Source: an uncultured Clostridia bacterium (lineage in GTDB: Bacteria; Bacillota; Clostridia; UBA1381). Taken from it: a stretch of DNA of 64,000 nt. The position numbers and the translations under genes were made by a program. The stretch spans positions 124,001 through 188,000 of the forward strand of contig CALXWJ010000021.1 of assembly GCA_944392335.1 (NCBI GenBank). The letters are read 5' to 3'. The notes under the pieces were generated by a model. It was not told the DNA's origin. It was given only the letters and a program-made list of their open reading frames with translations, and ran no database searches. How positions within the stretch are numbered: the first letter of the stretch is position 1; the number at the start of each line of letters is the position of its first letter. Positions 9,384-17,998 of the stretch are shown here, piece after piece.

Positions 9384-10046
9384 TTATTCGTTTACAAGTT
9401 CAATATCAATATCACCGTTATTGCACAATACATTCAGCATTTTTTCTCCGCCGTCTTTATTGTCCGGCAGATTACTCTCGCCTTTTTTGATTTCTGATTT
9501 AATAGAAAAATCATCATAACTTCCCACAATCGTACCGGAAATATCGCCGTTTTTAACATTCAAGAATAAGGCGTTTCCTACATCTAAATTTTCAAAAGCA
9601 ATATTCCCTCCATTAGAAGAAATATTTATACTTCCGGTTACTGTCAATGCAGAAAGTGTTATATCCTCGTTTGTTGTAGATAATACAAGATTTTCTAAAA
9701 GTGTGTCCGGTATCTGTAACGATATTTCCCGATCTTCGGCAGAAAGTTTTCCTCCAATATAATCCATCCATTCTTTATCGCTTAAACTTGTCATGGTCAA
9801 AACCTTTTCGTCAGAAACAGAAATATCATAATATTCTATATTATTTTCAGAATATTCAATATGGACTTGTTCATCCTCAGATAACGAAACTGCAATTTTC
9901 CTATCTCGCACATCTAGATTTATTTCATTGATCTGTGTCTCTGGCGTATAATTTTTTTTCTCAAATGGTTCATTGCTGCTCGAGCAACCCGACAAAATCA
10001 AACTGCCAAATATAATACACAATACAAGTGAAATGTTTTTTTTCAT
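9384..10046 (-). CDS. DUF4097-type (putative adhesin domain) lipoprotein
   Basis: 220-residue lipoprotein: signal peptide and lipobox LILSGC (Cys near residue 21), then a beta-rich domain with repeated short strands such as TVTGSINISSNGGNIAFENL and NGDISGTIVG, the pattern of the DUF4097 right-handed beta fold. It is the last gene of the MerR-controlled operon, after the ABC permease, with an interspersed repeat of about 165 bp in the gap. Proteins of this domain often sit beside ABC exporters and envelope stress systems; the exact role is unknown. A hairpin AACCG / CGGTT at about 9352-9371 may end the transcript. Confidence 0.75.
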   Translation of the reverse strand: MKKNISLVLCIIFGSLILSGCSSSNEPFEKKNYTPETQINEINLDVRDRKIAVSLSEDEQVHIEYSENNIEYYDISVSDEKVLTMTSLSDKEWMDYIGGKLSAEDREISLQIPDTLLENLVLSTTNEDITLSALTVTGSINISSNGGNIAFENLDVGNALFLNVKNGDISGTIVGSYDDFSIKSEIKKGESNLPDNKDGGEKMLNVLCNNGDIDIELVNE

Positions 10047-10077
10047 AGTGATCCCTCCAGAATTTTATATATTTAAA

Positions 10078-10242
10078 TCGGAGCAATGCTCCATCAAGCT
10101 TGCTTGAAATGGAGCTTGAAAACGTTGCAACCGGCAAAGAGAGCTTGCTCCTCAGCGTTTCAGTGGGAGATTATACTACCACTGATTAGAAATATGGAAT
10201 AAGCTGCCGACTATGACGTTGAACAACTTATGTGCAGTTATA
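10078..10242 (+). repeat. Interspersed structured repeat, copy C, with a different 5' half
   Basis: The 3' half matches the family: CAGTGGGAGATTATACTACC, a loop-closing ACTGATTA, AAATATGGAA, and the GTGCAGTTATA end. The first 75 bp are unlike other copies and hold two other short palindromes, GGAGCAATGCTCC and TCAAGCTTGCTTGA. It lies within the operon between permease and lipoprotein, so it would be present in that mRNA as an antisense copy. Confidence 0.65.
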
Positions 10243-10271
10243 GTTATCCAAAATATAACTGTCCCTCTTGT

Positions 10272-10919
10272 CTATAAAGTTTTTCTTTTCAAGATCACAA
10301 GCCCTCCAATAGAAAATGCCCCGCTTAGCAATAGACAGATACCAATATGCAGTACAGCGTTGTTGTTGAACATAATGGTATGAAAAAATCCAGACAATAT
10401 AGCACGTAATGGTGCAATCGGCGTAAATATACAAATAATTGCAGTAAATACTGCGTCAGTCAGCCACCCATACCAATGTGCCTGCATGGATAACAGTACA
10501 TGAAAAAAAACCATAACAAGCAGTAAAAAGAACATTTGCTGTAATCCGGCAACGATAATCCCATTTTCGGTCCATTTACACACATCCATCATATTGATAA
10601 CTGTTTGCGCTGAATATACGGGGTCAATCAATTGATGGATCACTGTGTTGACAAGGGAAATAAAAAACGCCAAAAATCCATAGCTGATCAGACAACCAAA
10701 AAAATAATCTTTTTTGTTTGCTCCCAAATGCATTAACTTTGTAAAATCATAAAACACAAAAAAGAATGGGGTTACAACAGCAAGCAGCCAAGAATAATTT
10801 CCGTTACTTAAAACAATATCACCGGAGGATGTGGCACAAAGCATAACAAGAGCCGTAAGTATGAAACTGACTTTATTGCTTGCAAGCAAGCGTTTTACAA
10901 TTGCAAAAATAGATGTCAT
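10272..10919 (-). CDS. ABC exporter membrane subunit (six-helix type)
   Basis: 215 residues with about six hydrophobic helices (first near 15-45, last near 190-210), basic ends and no conserved enzyme motif: the look of an ABC-2-like permease of small drug or peptide exporters. The start overlaps the ATPase stop by 4 bases (ATGA), so the two are translationally coupled. I infer it is the membrane half of the exporter whose ATPase is encoded upstream. The substrate is unknown; the MerR regulator with an effector domain points to a hydrophobic toxic compound or antibiotic. Confidence 0.75.
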   Translation of the reverse strand: MTSIFAIVKRLLASNKVSFILTALVMLCATSSGDIVLSNGNYSWLLAVVTPFFFVFYDFTKLMHLGANKKDYFFGCLISYGFLAFFISLVNTVIHQLIDPVYSAQTVINMMDVCKWTENGIIVAGLQQMFFLLLVMVFFHVLLSMQAHWYGWLTDAVFTAIICIFTPIAPLRAILSGFFHTIMFNNNAVLHIGICLLLSGAFSIGGLVILKRKTL

Positions 10920-11767
10920 CTTTTTACACCTCCCTTATGTCCCACCATTTGAATAAAGAAATCCTGCAAAGACAGTGGGTTAATTTCTAATGAAGCAGTC
11001 TGCTTTGGCAGATTGTCGAAAATATAGCATGTTTCAAGACCTCCAACATTATCTTGACCGATGATATTTAGATTTCGGGTCGCAGCCTCCACGTCTTTCT
11101 TAATTCCGCTGATACTAAATGCTTTTGTTTCTACCGATTGCAATGTATCAAAAAAACGGATACTGCCTTTATCAATAATAATCAGTTTTTGAATTGTTTT
11201 TGCAATTTCTTCAATGATGTGTGTGGATACGATAATAATTCGGGGGTGTTTGTAAAAACTCTCTGTCAGCATATCATAAAACTCCACACGCATAATTGCG
11301 TCAAAGCCGAGGACAGGCTCATCTAAAAGAACGACGTCTTTATTGCTTGCCAAACAGATAATTGTGGATACCATCGTTTTCATGCCAAGTGAAAGATGAT
11401 TAAACTTCTTTTTTCCATCCAGTTCAAAACGTTCCATCATTTCCGAAGCAAAGTCGTGATCATAGTTTGGGTTTACTTCCGAAGCGATTTGAAGCAACTT
11501 TCGCACCGGAAGATTAAAATGCTTTGCAAAGTTTTCAATATAGCTGACGCCTGTATCCAAAGTGGATGTTGTTATTGTCTTACTGTTAACTTGAATCGTG
11601 CCGCTTGTAATATTCTGATACCCTGCAATGGATTTGAGAAGTGTTGTTTTACCCGCGCCATTCCTTCCAAGTAAGCAATAAATACCCGGTTCATCAATCG
11701 ACAAAGTAATGTTTTTTAGTACGGTTGCTTGCCCATACCGTTTTGTTACTTGTTTTAGTTCTATCAT
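10916..11767 (-). CDS. ABC transporter ATP-binding protein
   Basis: 283-residue ATPase. Walker A is GRNGAGKTTLL near 40, the signature region HLSLGMKTMVS is near 140, Walker B VVLLDEP is near 155-165, and the switch histidine is in VSTHIIEE near 195. It powers the membrane protein encoded next. I start it at 11767: AGGAGG (11777-11782) is 9 bases upstream, while the longer in-frame start at 11818 has no such site. It heads the operon read from the MerR-type promoter 60 bp upstream. Confidence 0.92.
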   Translation of the reverse strand: MIELKQVTKRYGQATVLKNITLSIDEPGIYCLLGRNGAGKTTLLKSIAGYQNITSGTIQVNSKTITTSTLDTGVSYIENFAKHFNLPVRKLLQIASEVNPNYDHDFASEMMERFELDGKKKFNHLSLGMKTMVSTIICLASNKDVVLLDEPVLGFDAIMRVEFYDMLTESFYKHPRIIIVSTHIIEEIAKTIQKLIIIDKGSIRFFDTLQSVETKAFSISGIKKDVEAATRNLNIIGQDNVGGLETCYIFDNLPKQTASLEINPLSLQDFFIQMVGHKGGVKR

Positions 11768-11802
11768 TGAATCATTCCTCCTAAACAATATTACAATATC
11801 TA

Positions 11803-11831
11803 TTGATTTTAGCTTCATCTTCTGCTATAAT
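11803..11831 (+). promoter_or_regulatory. Promoter of the merR-family gene
   Basis: TTGATT (11803-11808) and TATAAT (11826-11831) are separated by 17 bp. It overlaps the divergent operon promoter, so the MerR protein probably represses its own gene from the same operator. Confidence 0.6.
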
Positions 11832-11833
11832 AT

Positions 11834-11864
11834 ATTATAAACCTTTGTGTAACACAAATGTCAA
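11834..11864 (-). promoter_or_regulatory. MerR-type promoter and operator of the ABC/lipoprotein operon
   Basis: TTGACA (11859-11864) and TATAAT (11834-11839) on the minus strand are separated by 19 bp instead of 17. The spacer holds the inverted repeat TTTGTG-N3-CACAAA. Over-long spacing with a palindrome inside is the hallmark of promoters that MerR proteins untwist to activate. Confidence 0.85.
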
Positions 11865-11879
11865 TAGGAGAAATTAAAA

Positions 11880-12662
11880 ATGAAAAAATATTTTTCAGTT
11901 GGAGAAGCCGCAAAGGCTGCCCATACAACAAGCGAAACACTGCGGCATTATGACCGTATCGGATTAGTAAATCCGAGTAAAAAAGACGAATGGACTAATT
12001 ACCGCTATTATACCGAACAGGATATTGTTCGGTTGAATACGGTACGGGCTTTGCAGCTTATGGACTTGCCTTTGCAAGAGATCAAAAAGGTTTTAGAATA
12101 TGACAATCTTGAAAAAATTGTGGATTTTTTAGCGCAAGCTGAGAAAAAAGCTGATGAAAAAATAGCTGCGCTTCAATACAGTAAATCAAAAATCCAGTTA
12201 GCAAAAGCGGACTACGAAAAAAAATTACAGGGGCAACAAAAGCTAAATGGTACTTTTCTCAAAGATTATCCGGAACGTGTTATTTTGCTGTCAGATACAT
12301 TAGAAGTGCCAACGCTTGATAATCTTTGGAATTATCTCAGACATTTCTATGATAAAGTCCCTCCTGACTTAAAAAGTGAATTTTCCTTTGAAGATTCAGC
12401 CGGTATATATACCGAAAACTCAATAGCACGGCTCTTTGCTGTGTGTATTCATTATGCAGATATAGACGGATTAAAGGTACTGCCAAAAGGGAAATACCTA
12501 TGCGCTAACTGTGTCGAAGAAAACAGAGAACAAATGTTACACGAGTTAATACGCATAGCCCAAACAAAATATGGCGCGGAACCGAAATTTACAGTGCAGC
12601 TTGTTATTGTATCCGGCATTTTACAATGGACTTATGAAGTACAGGTTTATATTGATAGATAA
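11880..12662 (+). CDS. MerR-family regulator with C-terminal effector-binding domain
   Basis: 260 residues. The N-terminal winged helix (FSVGEAAKAAHTTSETLRHY, then DRIGLV and NYRYYTEQDI) binds the operator; a coiled coil spans about 80-120; the last 140 residues form a GyrI/BmrR-like ligand domain with FAVCIHYADIDGLKVLPKGK and a YEVQVYI end. Such proteins activate multidrug exporter genes when a drug binds. It is divergent from the ABC operon whose promoter has the 19-bp spacer, so that operon is its evident target. GGAG lies 8 bases before the ATG. Confidence 0.92.
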   Translation: MKKYFSVGEAAKAAHTTSETLRHYDRIGLVNPSKKDEWTNYRYYTEQDIVRLNTVRALQLMDLPLQEIKKVLEYDNLEKIVDFLAQAEKKADEKIAALQYSKSKIQLAKADYEKKLQGQQKLNGTFLKDYPERVILLSDTLEVPTLDNLWNYLRHFYDKVPPDLKSEFSFEDSAGIYTENSIARLFAVCIHYADIDGLKVLPKGKYLCANCVEENREQMLHELIRIAQTKYGAEPKFTVQLVIVSGILQWTYEVQVYIDR

Positions 12663-12669
12663 AATACAT

Positions 12670-12695
12670 TAAAACAGAAATGTTTTTCATTCTGT
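12670..12695 (+). terminator. Hairpin after the merR-family gene
   Basis: AAACAGAA / TTCTGTTT stem with an 8 to 9-base loop just after the stop codon. The T-tract is short, so termination is only likely. Confidence 0.4.
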
Positions 12696-12775
12696 TTCCG
12701 CGCTTTTACATCGCTTTTTAACGGATTTTTACCAAATATGTTCTACTTTTTTTAATGTATTAAATTTTTTTTGCA

Positions 12776-12812
12776 GGCTCTATTTGGTTACCCCAACATT
12801 TATTATAGAGCC
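12776..12812. repeat. Short palindrome-ended block, possible insertion-sequence end
   Basis: GGCTCTA ... TAGAGCC (7-bp inverted repeat) encloses 23 bp with GGTTACCCCAAC. A TAGAACC follows closely. It recalls the ends of ISL3-type elements, from memory only; no transposase is adjacent. Confidence 0.3.
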
Positions 12813-12834
12813 TTATTATAGAACCAAAAAATGA

Positions 12835-12880
12835 GGGCGTTGCCTCAATTTTATGAAAAATCACTCATTGAGACACGCCC
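12835..12880 (-). terminator. Terminator of the pyruvate:ferredoxin oxidoreductase gene
   Basis: Stem GGGCGT-GTCTCAAT / ATTGAGGC-AACGCCC on the minus strand, followed after a few bases by a T6 run. It starts 20 bp after the stop codon. Confidence 0.8.
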
Positions 12881-12899
12881 TTTAATAATCATAAATTTA

Positions 12900-15800
12900 T
12901 CAATTATATTGTTTTGCAAGATTTACTAAATGTTCATATTTAGCCTTAGCATCAGCCTGAGCTTTAGCAAATAATTCCTTGGCTCTTTCAGGATTTGAAC
13001 GAGCAAGAGAATTATAACGAACTTCACCCATGATAAAGTCCTCATAGCTTGCTTTAGGTTCTTTTGAATCCAACTGGAATGGATTTTTACCTTCTAACGC
13101 AAGTCTCGGATCAAATCTGAATAAATGCCAATAACCTGCCTCAACAGCCTTCTTTTCTTCTGTCTGTGCAATGCTCATACCACCTTTGATACCATGGTTG
13201 ATACACGGAGCATAAGCAATGATCAATGAAGGACCGTTATAGCTTTCAGCCTCAATCATAGCTTTTAAGCACTGATTGTAATCAGCACCCTGTGCAATCT
13301 GAGCAACATAAACATATCCGTAACTCATAGCAATAGCTGCCAAATCTTTCTTCTTTACAACCTTACCTGCTGCAGCAAATTGAGCTATAGCACCGGTAGG
13401 GGTAGCTTTTGAAGACTGACCGCCGGTATTTGAATAAACCTCGGTATCGAATACCATAATATTAACATCTTCACCCGAAGCCAATACATGGTCAACGCCG
13501 CCAAAGCCGATATCATATGCCCAGCCGTCACCGCCGAATACCCATACAGATTTCTTTGCAAGATATTCTTTGTCAGCAAGTACGTTCTTAGCATCTTCTG
13601 AATTTACATTTGCAAGCGCTTTCAACAATTCTTCGGTAGCGACCTTATTTTCCACACCGCAGTTCTTTGTTTCAAGGAACTTTTCAATTGCAGACTTTGT
13701 TTCAGGCGCATCATCGGCAATTTTTTCAAGTTTTGCTATATTCTTTTCTCTTATAGCTTTCTGTCCGAGATACATACCGTAACCATATTCTGCATTATCC
13801 TCAAACAATGAGTTAGCCCATGCAGGACCTCTTCCCTCAGCATTAGCTGTGTAAGGAGTTGAAGGTGATGAACCGCCCCAGATTGAAGAACAACCTGTTG
13901 CGTTTGCAATATACATTCTGTCACCGAATAATTGAGTTATAAGTTTAGCATAAGGTGTTTCACCACAGCCTGCACATGCGCCTGAGAACTCAAGATATGG
14001 CATTCTAAACTGTGAACCTTTAACTGTATTAATACCAAATTTGTCCAAAACAGATGGTTTTGCGGCAAGCTTAATACCATAATTAAAGGTATCCTGTACC
14101 TGTAATTGAGTATCAAGGCTCTGCATTGACAATGCTTTGTTGCCTTTAACTTCAGGACATACATTAGCACAAGATCCGCATCCTGTACAGTCAAGAACTG
14201 AAACAGCTATGGCAAAATACAAGCCGTCCATTTGCTTCATCTTTGTATACTTGATACCCTCAGGAGCGTTTTTCAATTCTTCTTCTGTCAAAACAACAGG
14301 TCTAATACATCCGTGAGGACATACATATGAACACAATCCGCACTGTAAACATACATCAGGATTCCAAACAGGAACATCTATTGCAATACCTCTCTTTTCA
14401 AATGCAGATGATCCAAGAGGAACTTCACCGTTTACATATGGTTCAAATGTTGATACAGGAAGCTGCATTCCTTTAAATTGGTTAATAGGAACAAGTACAT
14501 TATTAACATAATCAATAAGTTTTCCTTCACCTTCATGCTTAACACCCAAATCTTCAGGCTGTGCGTCTTTCCACGAAGCAGGAACATCAACTTTTACAAT
14601 TTGCTTAGCACCCGCGTCAATAGCATCATGATTCATCTTAACAACAGCGTCACCCTTCTTCGAGTATGAAGCGGTTGCAGCATCTTTCATATACTTAATT
14701 GCATCTTCTGCAGGAATGATGTTTGCCAATGTAAAGAAAGCTGATTGTAAAACAGTATTGATTCTGTTACCGAGTCCGATTTCTTTACCAATCTTAACAC
14801 CGTCAATTGTATAGAATTGAATATTATTATCAGCAATGTATTTTTTAACTTGTCCGGGTAATTGCTTTTCAAGTTCTTCTGCATCCCATGAGCAGTTAAG
14901 CAAGAATACACCACCCGGTTTAACGTCAGATACCATATCATATTGTCTGATATATGAAGCTTTATGACAAGCAACAAAATCAGCTTTATTGATAAGATAT
15001 GTTGAAGTAATTTTTGCATTACCGAATCTTAAGTGTGATACTGTCAGACCGCCGGATTTTTTCGAATCATAATCAAAGTATGCCTGAACGTTCATGTCTG
15101 TATGGTCACCTATGATCTTAACTGAATTCTTGTTGGCACCAACAGTACCGTCAGCACCCAATCCCCAGAATTTACAGCTTGTGATATTTGCAGGTGTTGT
15201 ATCCGGATTTTCATCTATCGGCAATGATAGATTTGTAACGTCATCAACAATACCGATTGTAAATCTCTTCTTTTCGGCATTTTTATATACTGCAATAATT
15301 TGAGCAGGAGTTGTATCCTTTGAACCCAAACCATAACGGCCTGAATAGATATCACAACCCTGGAATTTTGATCCCTGCAATGCCGCGACAACATCAAGAT
15401 ATAACGGCTCGCCAACAGAACCTGATTCTTTTGTTCTATCTAAAACTGTAATCTTTTTAACAGTTTCCGGAATAGCTTCAATTAAATGTTTTGCTGAGAA
15501 CGGTCTGTAAAGTCTTACTTTAACAAGACCTACTTTTTGTCCGTTAGCATTCAAATAATCAATTGTTTCATCTATTGTATCACAAACAGAACCCATTGCA
15601 ATTATGATCTGTTCAGCATCAGGTGCACCATAATAATTAAACAGTTTATAGTCTGTTCCTATTTCAGCATTAACCTTATCCATATATTCCTGGGTTAATT
15701 CAGGAATAGCATCATAATATTTATTAACTGCTTCTTTTGCCTGGAAGAATATATCCGGATTTTGAGCAGTACCTCTTTGTGCAGGATGTTCAGGATTTAA

Positions 15801-16421
15801 TGCACCTCTTCTAAATGCATTTAAAGCGTCCCAATCAACCATTTTTGCCAATGTATCATAATCCCAGCAGGCAACTTTCTGATATTCATGTGATGTTCTG
15901 AATCCATCAAAGAAATGTAAGAAAGGAATTCTTCCTTTAATTGTGGTTAAGTGAGCAACTGCTCCCAAATCCATAGCTTCTTGCGGATTTGTTGATGCAA
16001 GCATAGCAAAGCCTGTCTGACGGCAAGCCATAACATCTTGATGATCACCAAAAATTGACAATGCATGTGAAGCCAAAGCTCTTGCTGATACGTTAAATAC
16101 GCAAGGCAATAATTCACCTGCAATTTTATACATATTCGGTATCATCAATAATAATCCTTGTGAAGCTGTATATGTTGTGGTTAAAGCACCGGCTGCCAAT
16201 GAGCCGTGAACTGCACCTGCAGCACCTGCTTCAGACTGCATTTCGACTACCTTTACGGTTTGACCGAAAATATTTTTCTGACCGGCTGCAGCCCATTTGT
16301 CCGTAACTTCAGCCATAGTTGATGATGGTGTGATAGGATAGATAGCAGCAACATCCGTAAATGCATATGATGCATATGCCGCGGCATTGTTACCATCCAT
16401 GGTTTTCATTTTTCTAGCCAT
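12900..16421 (-). CDS. nifJ: Pyruvate:ferredoxin (flavodoxin) oxidoreductase
   Basis: Oxidises pyruvate with CoA to acetyl-CoA and CO2, passing electrons to ferredoxin: the core step of anaerobic sugar breakdown. The protein has 1173 residues, full length for the single-chain enzyme. Order: pyrimidine domain with YPITPSSTMAE at 28-38, domain III, two [4Fe-4S] ferredoxin motifs (CLQCGLCSYVCPHGC and CTGCGSCANVCP, near 690 and 745), a further cluster site GACAGCGE near 815, and the thiamine diphosphate/Mg site GDGWAYDIGFGG ... NTGGQ near 970-1010. GGAGGAG precedes the ATG. It is transcribed alone with its own promoter and terminator. Confidence 0.98.
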   Translation of the reverse strand: MARKMKTMDGNNAAAYASYAFTDVAAIYPITPSSTMAEVTDKWAAAGQKNIFGQTVKVVEMQSEAGAAGAVHGSLAAGALTTTYTASQGLLLMIPNMYKIAGELLPCVFNVSARALASHALSIFGDHQDVMACRQTGFAMLASTNPQEAMDLGAVAHLTTIKGRIPFLHFFDGFRTSHEYQKVACWDYDTLAKMVDWDALNAFRRGALNPEHPAQRGTAQNPDIFFQAKEAVNKYYDAIPELTQEYMDKVNAEIGTDYKLFNYYGAPDAEQIIIAMGSVCDTIDETIDYLNANGQKVGLVKVRLYRPFSAKHLIEAIPETVKKITVLDRTKESGSVGEPLYLDVVAALQGSKFQGCDIYSGRYGLGSKDTTPAQIIAVYKNAEKKRFTIGIVDDVTNLSLPIDENPDTTPANITSCKFWGLGADGTVGANKNSVKIIGDHTDMNVQAYFDYDSKKSGGLTVSHLRFGNAKITSTYLINKADFVACHKASYIRQYDMVSDVKPGGVFLLNCSWDAEELEKQLPGQVKKYIADNNIQFYTIDGVKIGKEIGLGNRINTVLQSAFFTLANIIPAEDAIKYMKDAATASYSKKGDAVVKMNHDAIDAGAKQIVKVDVPASWKDAQPEDLGVKHEGEGKLIDYVNNVLVPINQFKGMQLPVSTFEPYVNGEVPLGSSAFEKRGIAIDVPVWNPDVCLQCGLCSYVCPHGCIRPVVLTEEELKNAPEGIKYTKMKQMDGLYFAIAVSVLDCTGCGSCANVCPEVKGNKALSMQSLDTQLQVQDTFNYGIKLAAKPSVLDKFGINTVKGSQFRMPYLEFSGACAGCGETPYAKLITQLFGDRMYIANATGCSSIWGGSSPSTPYTANAEGRGPAWANSLFEDNAEYGYGMYLGQKAIREKNIAKLEKIADDAPETKSAIEKFLETKNCGVENKVATEELLKALANVNSEDAKNVLADKEYLAKKSVWVFGGDGWAYDIGFGGVDHVLASGEDVNIMVFDTEVYSNTGGQSSKATPTGAIAQFAAAGKVVKKKDLAAIAMSYGYVYVAQIAQGADYNQCLKAMIEAESYNGPSLIIAYAPCINHGIKGGMSIAQTEEKKAVEAGYWHLFRFDPRLALEGKNPFQLDSKEPKASYEDFIMGEVRYNSLARSNPERAKELFAKAQADAKAKYEHLVNLAKQYN

Positions 16422-16484
16422 CGGAATCTCCTCCTCAAATTATGTTAATTATCTATATTATATAACTATAATATATACATATAT

Positions 16485-16513
16485 ATAATATCACTTTTTG
16501 TTCTTAAAATCAA
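16485..16513 (-). promoter_or_regulatory. Promoter of nifJ
   Basis: TTGATT (16508-16513) and TATTAT (16485-16490) on the minus strand with a 17-bp spacer, about 65 bp before the start codon. Confidence 0.5.
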
Positions 16514-16620
16514 TATCTAATTATAATATTTTTGTAATATTTCCGTATTTTTTAGAATATTCAATCAAAATTTATTAAATTCTACTATATATTTGATTTA
16601 AGCACAAAAAATTATCATCG

Positions 16621-16690
16621 GATTCTAATCTGCATCATGCTTTTTGGTTGTTTTCTATCCTGTTTAATCTTACCCTCACAACAAATCATT
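16621..16690 (-). pseudogene. Decayed fragment of a second GH10 gene
   Basis: On the minus strand this stretch reads about RIENNQKA-stop-CRLE, matching the N-terminal part of the intact GH10 enzyme 2.5 kb away (GIENNRKGWCRLE); the tryptophan codon TGG has become TGA. The matching DNA is roughly 60 bp and similarity fades on both sides. I read it as the remains of a duplicated or deleted GH10 gene. The rest of the 350-bp gap (16422-16770) shows only the nifJ promoter. Confidence 0.5.
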
Positions 16691-16770
16691 ATTATTCACA
16701 AATCAAATGTAAAATATTTATTCTGTCCGTCATTTGGGCTATGGCATTTCTAACTAAGACAAAATAAATA

Positions 16771-17850
16771 TCATGATCTCATATGTATATATTCAATAAT
16801 TGCGTCTGCAAAACAACGTCCTAATTCTCTTGCGCCTTCTTGCGTAAAAATATTGTCCGGCCGTCCGAAATAGCAGGTTTCCAATGTAAAGGCAATCTCA
16901 TTTTCCGGCTTATTCATAGCATACACAGCAAATGTAGGCGTCCCTGTTCGATTCCAGTTTGATGTTCCGCCATTTGGCGGAATATCATTTTCCTTATTAT
17001 GTTGGAGTGCTTTTTTTGTCAGTTTTTTATCCAATAACTCCCCGAATTTTATAAAACATTCACGCTTTTTTATACTTTTTTGTATGATGCAAACCAAATC
17101 AGCCTCATTCCCCGTATGCCAGGGCGAATGGAAATCAAATCCCATAAAAACAGAATGAGTATCTATATATTCCCGAATCTTTGCCGTTTCAGGATATATA
17201 GCTTTTTTATCTTGCGCATAATCCCTGTTATGATCATAAGGGGTACGATTTTTCCCCTGATCCCCATCTATAACACCGTCAAAATCAACAAACGGTACAC
17301 AAAATACTTGTATATCATTTAAAGGGGATGTATATAACCTGTCCAATACTCCTTCCAAAACATAACTTCCGGTAGATTCACATGCATGATGCCGCGCTGT
17401 CAAAACAATGGATTTTTTCCCTTCTCCGAAAATTACATAAGGTACATCCCTTTTCTTTTTGCTTTGACATAGGATTTTAACCGGCAAATGTTTTTTTTCG
17501 GCAAATTCCAAAAACATTTTCTCTGAATAAATCATATTATGTGCAAAATAAACTTTTGTTTCATCCTCAGTAAATGTATATGTAAATTTTGAAGCTTCTG
17601 AATCTTTACCCAGCCATTTCCAATGCTTTAGATCATAACTGACAGCCGGGCCATAGTAACCCACTCGAATTTCCCCTCCAAAATCAAAACTAAGCGTTTT
17701 TCCCTGCGCGCCTTCAACACATATAGCCCAGTAAAACCAATCACCAACAGTATCACGTAAATCAGAGTCTAAAAAAACAGTATTACCCTCTATTTTTTTA
17801 ATTATGGCATTACCTCCGGGAAAATTTGTGGATACAGCAAAATCCTTCAT
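16771..17850 (-). CDS. M14-like zinc carboxypeptidase-type protein
   Basis: 359 residues. The first 130 form a beta-rich domain (YYGPAVSYDLKHWKWLG). The M14 fold follows, with zinc ligands His and Glu in ARHHACES (about 155 and 158), the third ligand His in DFHSPWH (about 241), NRDYAQD, and the catalytic Glu in TLETCYFG (about 324). This is the deacylase/cytosolic carboxypeptidase branch. No signal peptide is visible. It lies between a GH10 xylanase and nifJ on the same strand; the substrate is unknown, perhaps a peptide or an amide-linked decoration. The start is ATG 17850 or TTG 17856. The best ribosome site is about 40 bases away, beyond a hairpin. Confidence 0.8.
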   Translation of the reverse strand: MKDFAVSTNFPGGNAIIKKIEGNTVFLDSDLRDTVGDWFYWAICVEGAQGKTLSFDFGGEIRVGYYGPAVSYDLKHWKWLGKDSEASKFTYTFTEDETKVYFAHNMIYSEKMFLEFAEKKHLPVKILCQSKKKRDVPYVIFGEGKKSIVLTARHHACESTGSYVLEGVLDRLYTSPLNDIQVFCVPFVDFDGVIDGDQGKNRTPYDHNRDYAQDKKAIYPETAKIREYIDTHSVFMGFDFHSPWHTGNEADLVCIIQKSIKKRECFIKFGELLDKKLTKKALQHNKENDIPPNGGTSNWNRTGTPTFAVYAMNKPENEIAFTLETCYFGRPDNIFTQEGARELGRCFADAIIEYIHMRS

Positions 17851-17860
17851 ACCCAATCAT

Positions 17861-17891
17861 GTTGATATATTTCTTCTCAAGATATATCAAC
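17861..17891 (-). promoter_or_regulatory. Perfect 10-bp hairpin between ribosome site and start of the M14-like gene
   Basis: GTTGATATAT and ATATATCAAC face each other across 11 bases. On the minus strand AAAGGAGGG lies just before the hairpin and the start codon just after it. Folding would bring the two within ordinary spacing, so the hairpin may be needed for initiation or may be thermally regulated. Confidence 0.5.
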
Positions 17892-17998
17892 GCCCTCCTT
17901 TCTGATATATTTTAACTATTCATTAGCATATATTACATAACTGTTTTTATTATATTATATAATTCATCTATCATCAAGTAATATTTTGCATCAAATTT

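Noticed and set aside
10228-10434. 68-codon frame overlapping the end of the ABC permease gene
   Set aside because: Different frame of the same strand, Cys/Tyr-rich, without a ribosome site.
17848-17902. Programmed frameshift linking an upstream TTG frame to the M14-like gene
   Set aside because: The upstream frame is short, two bases from the ribosome site, and has no slippery sequence at the junction; the hairpin explanation is simpler.
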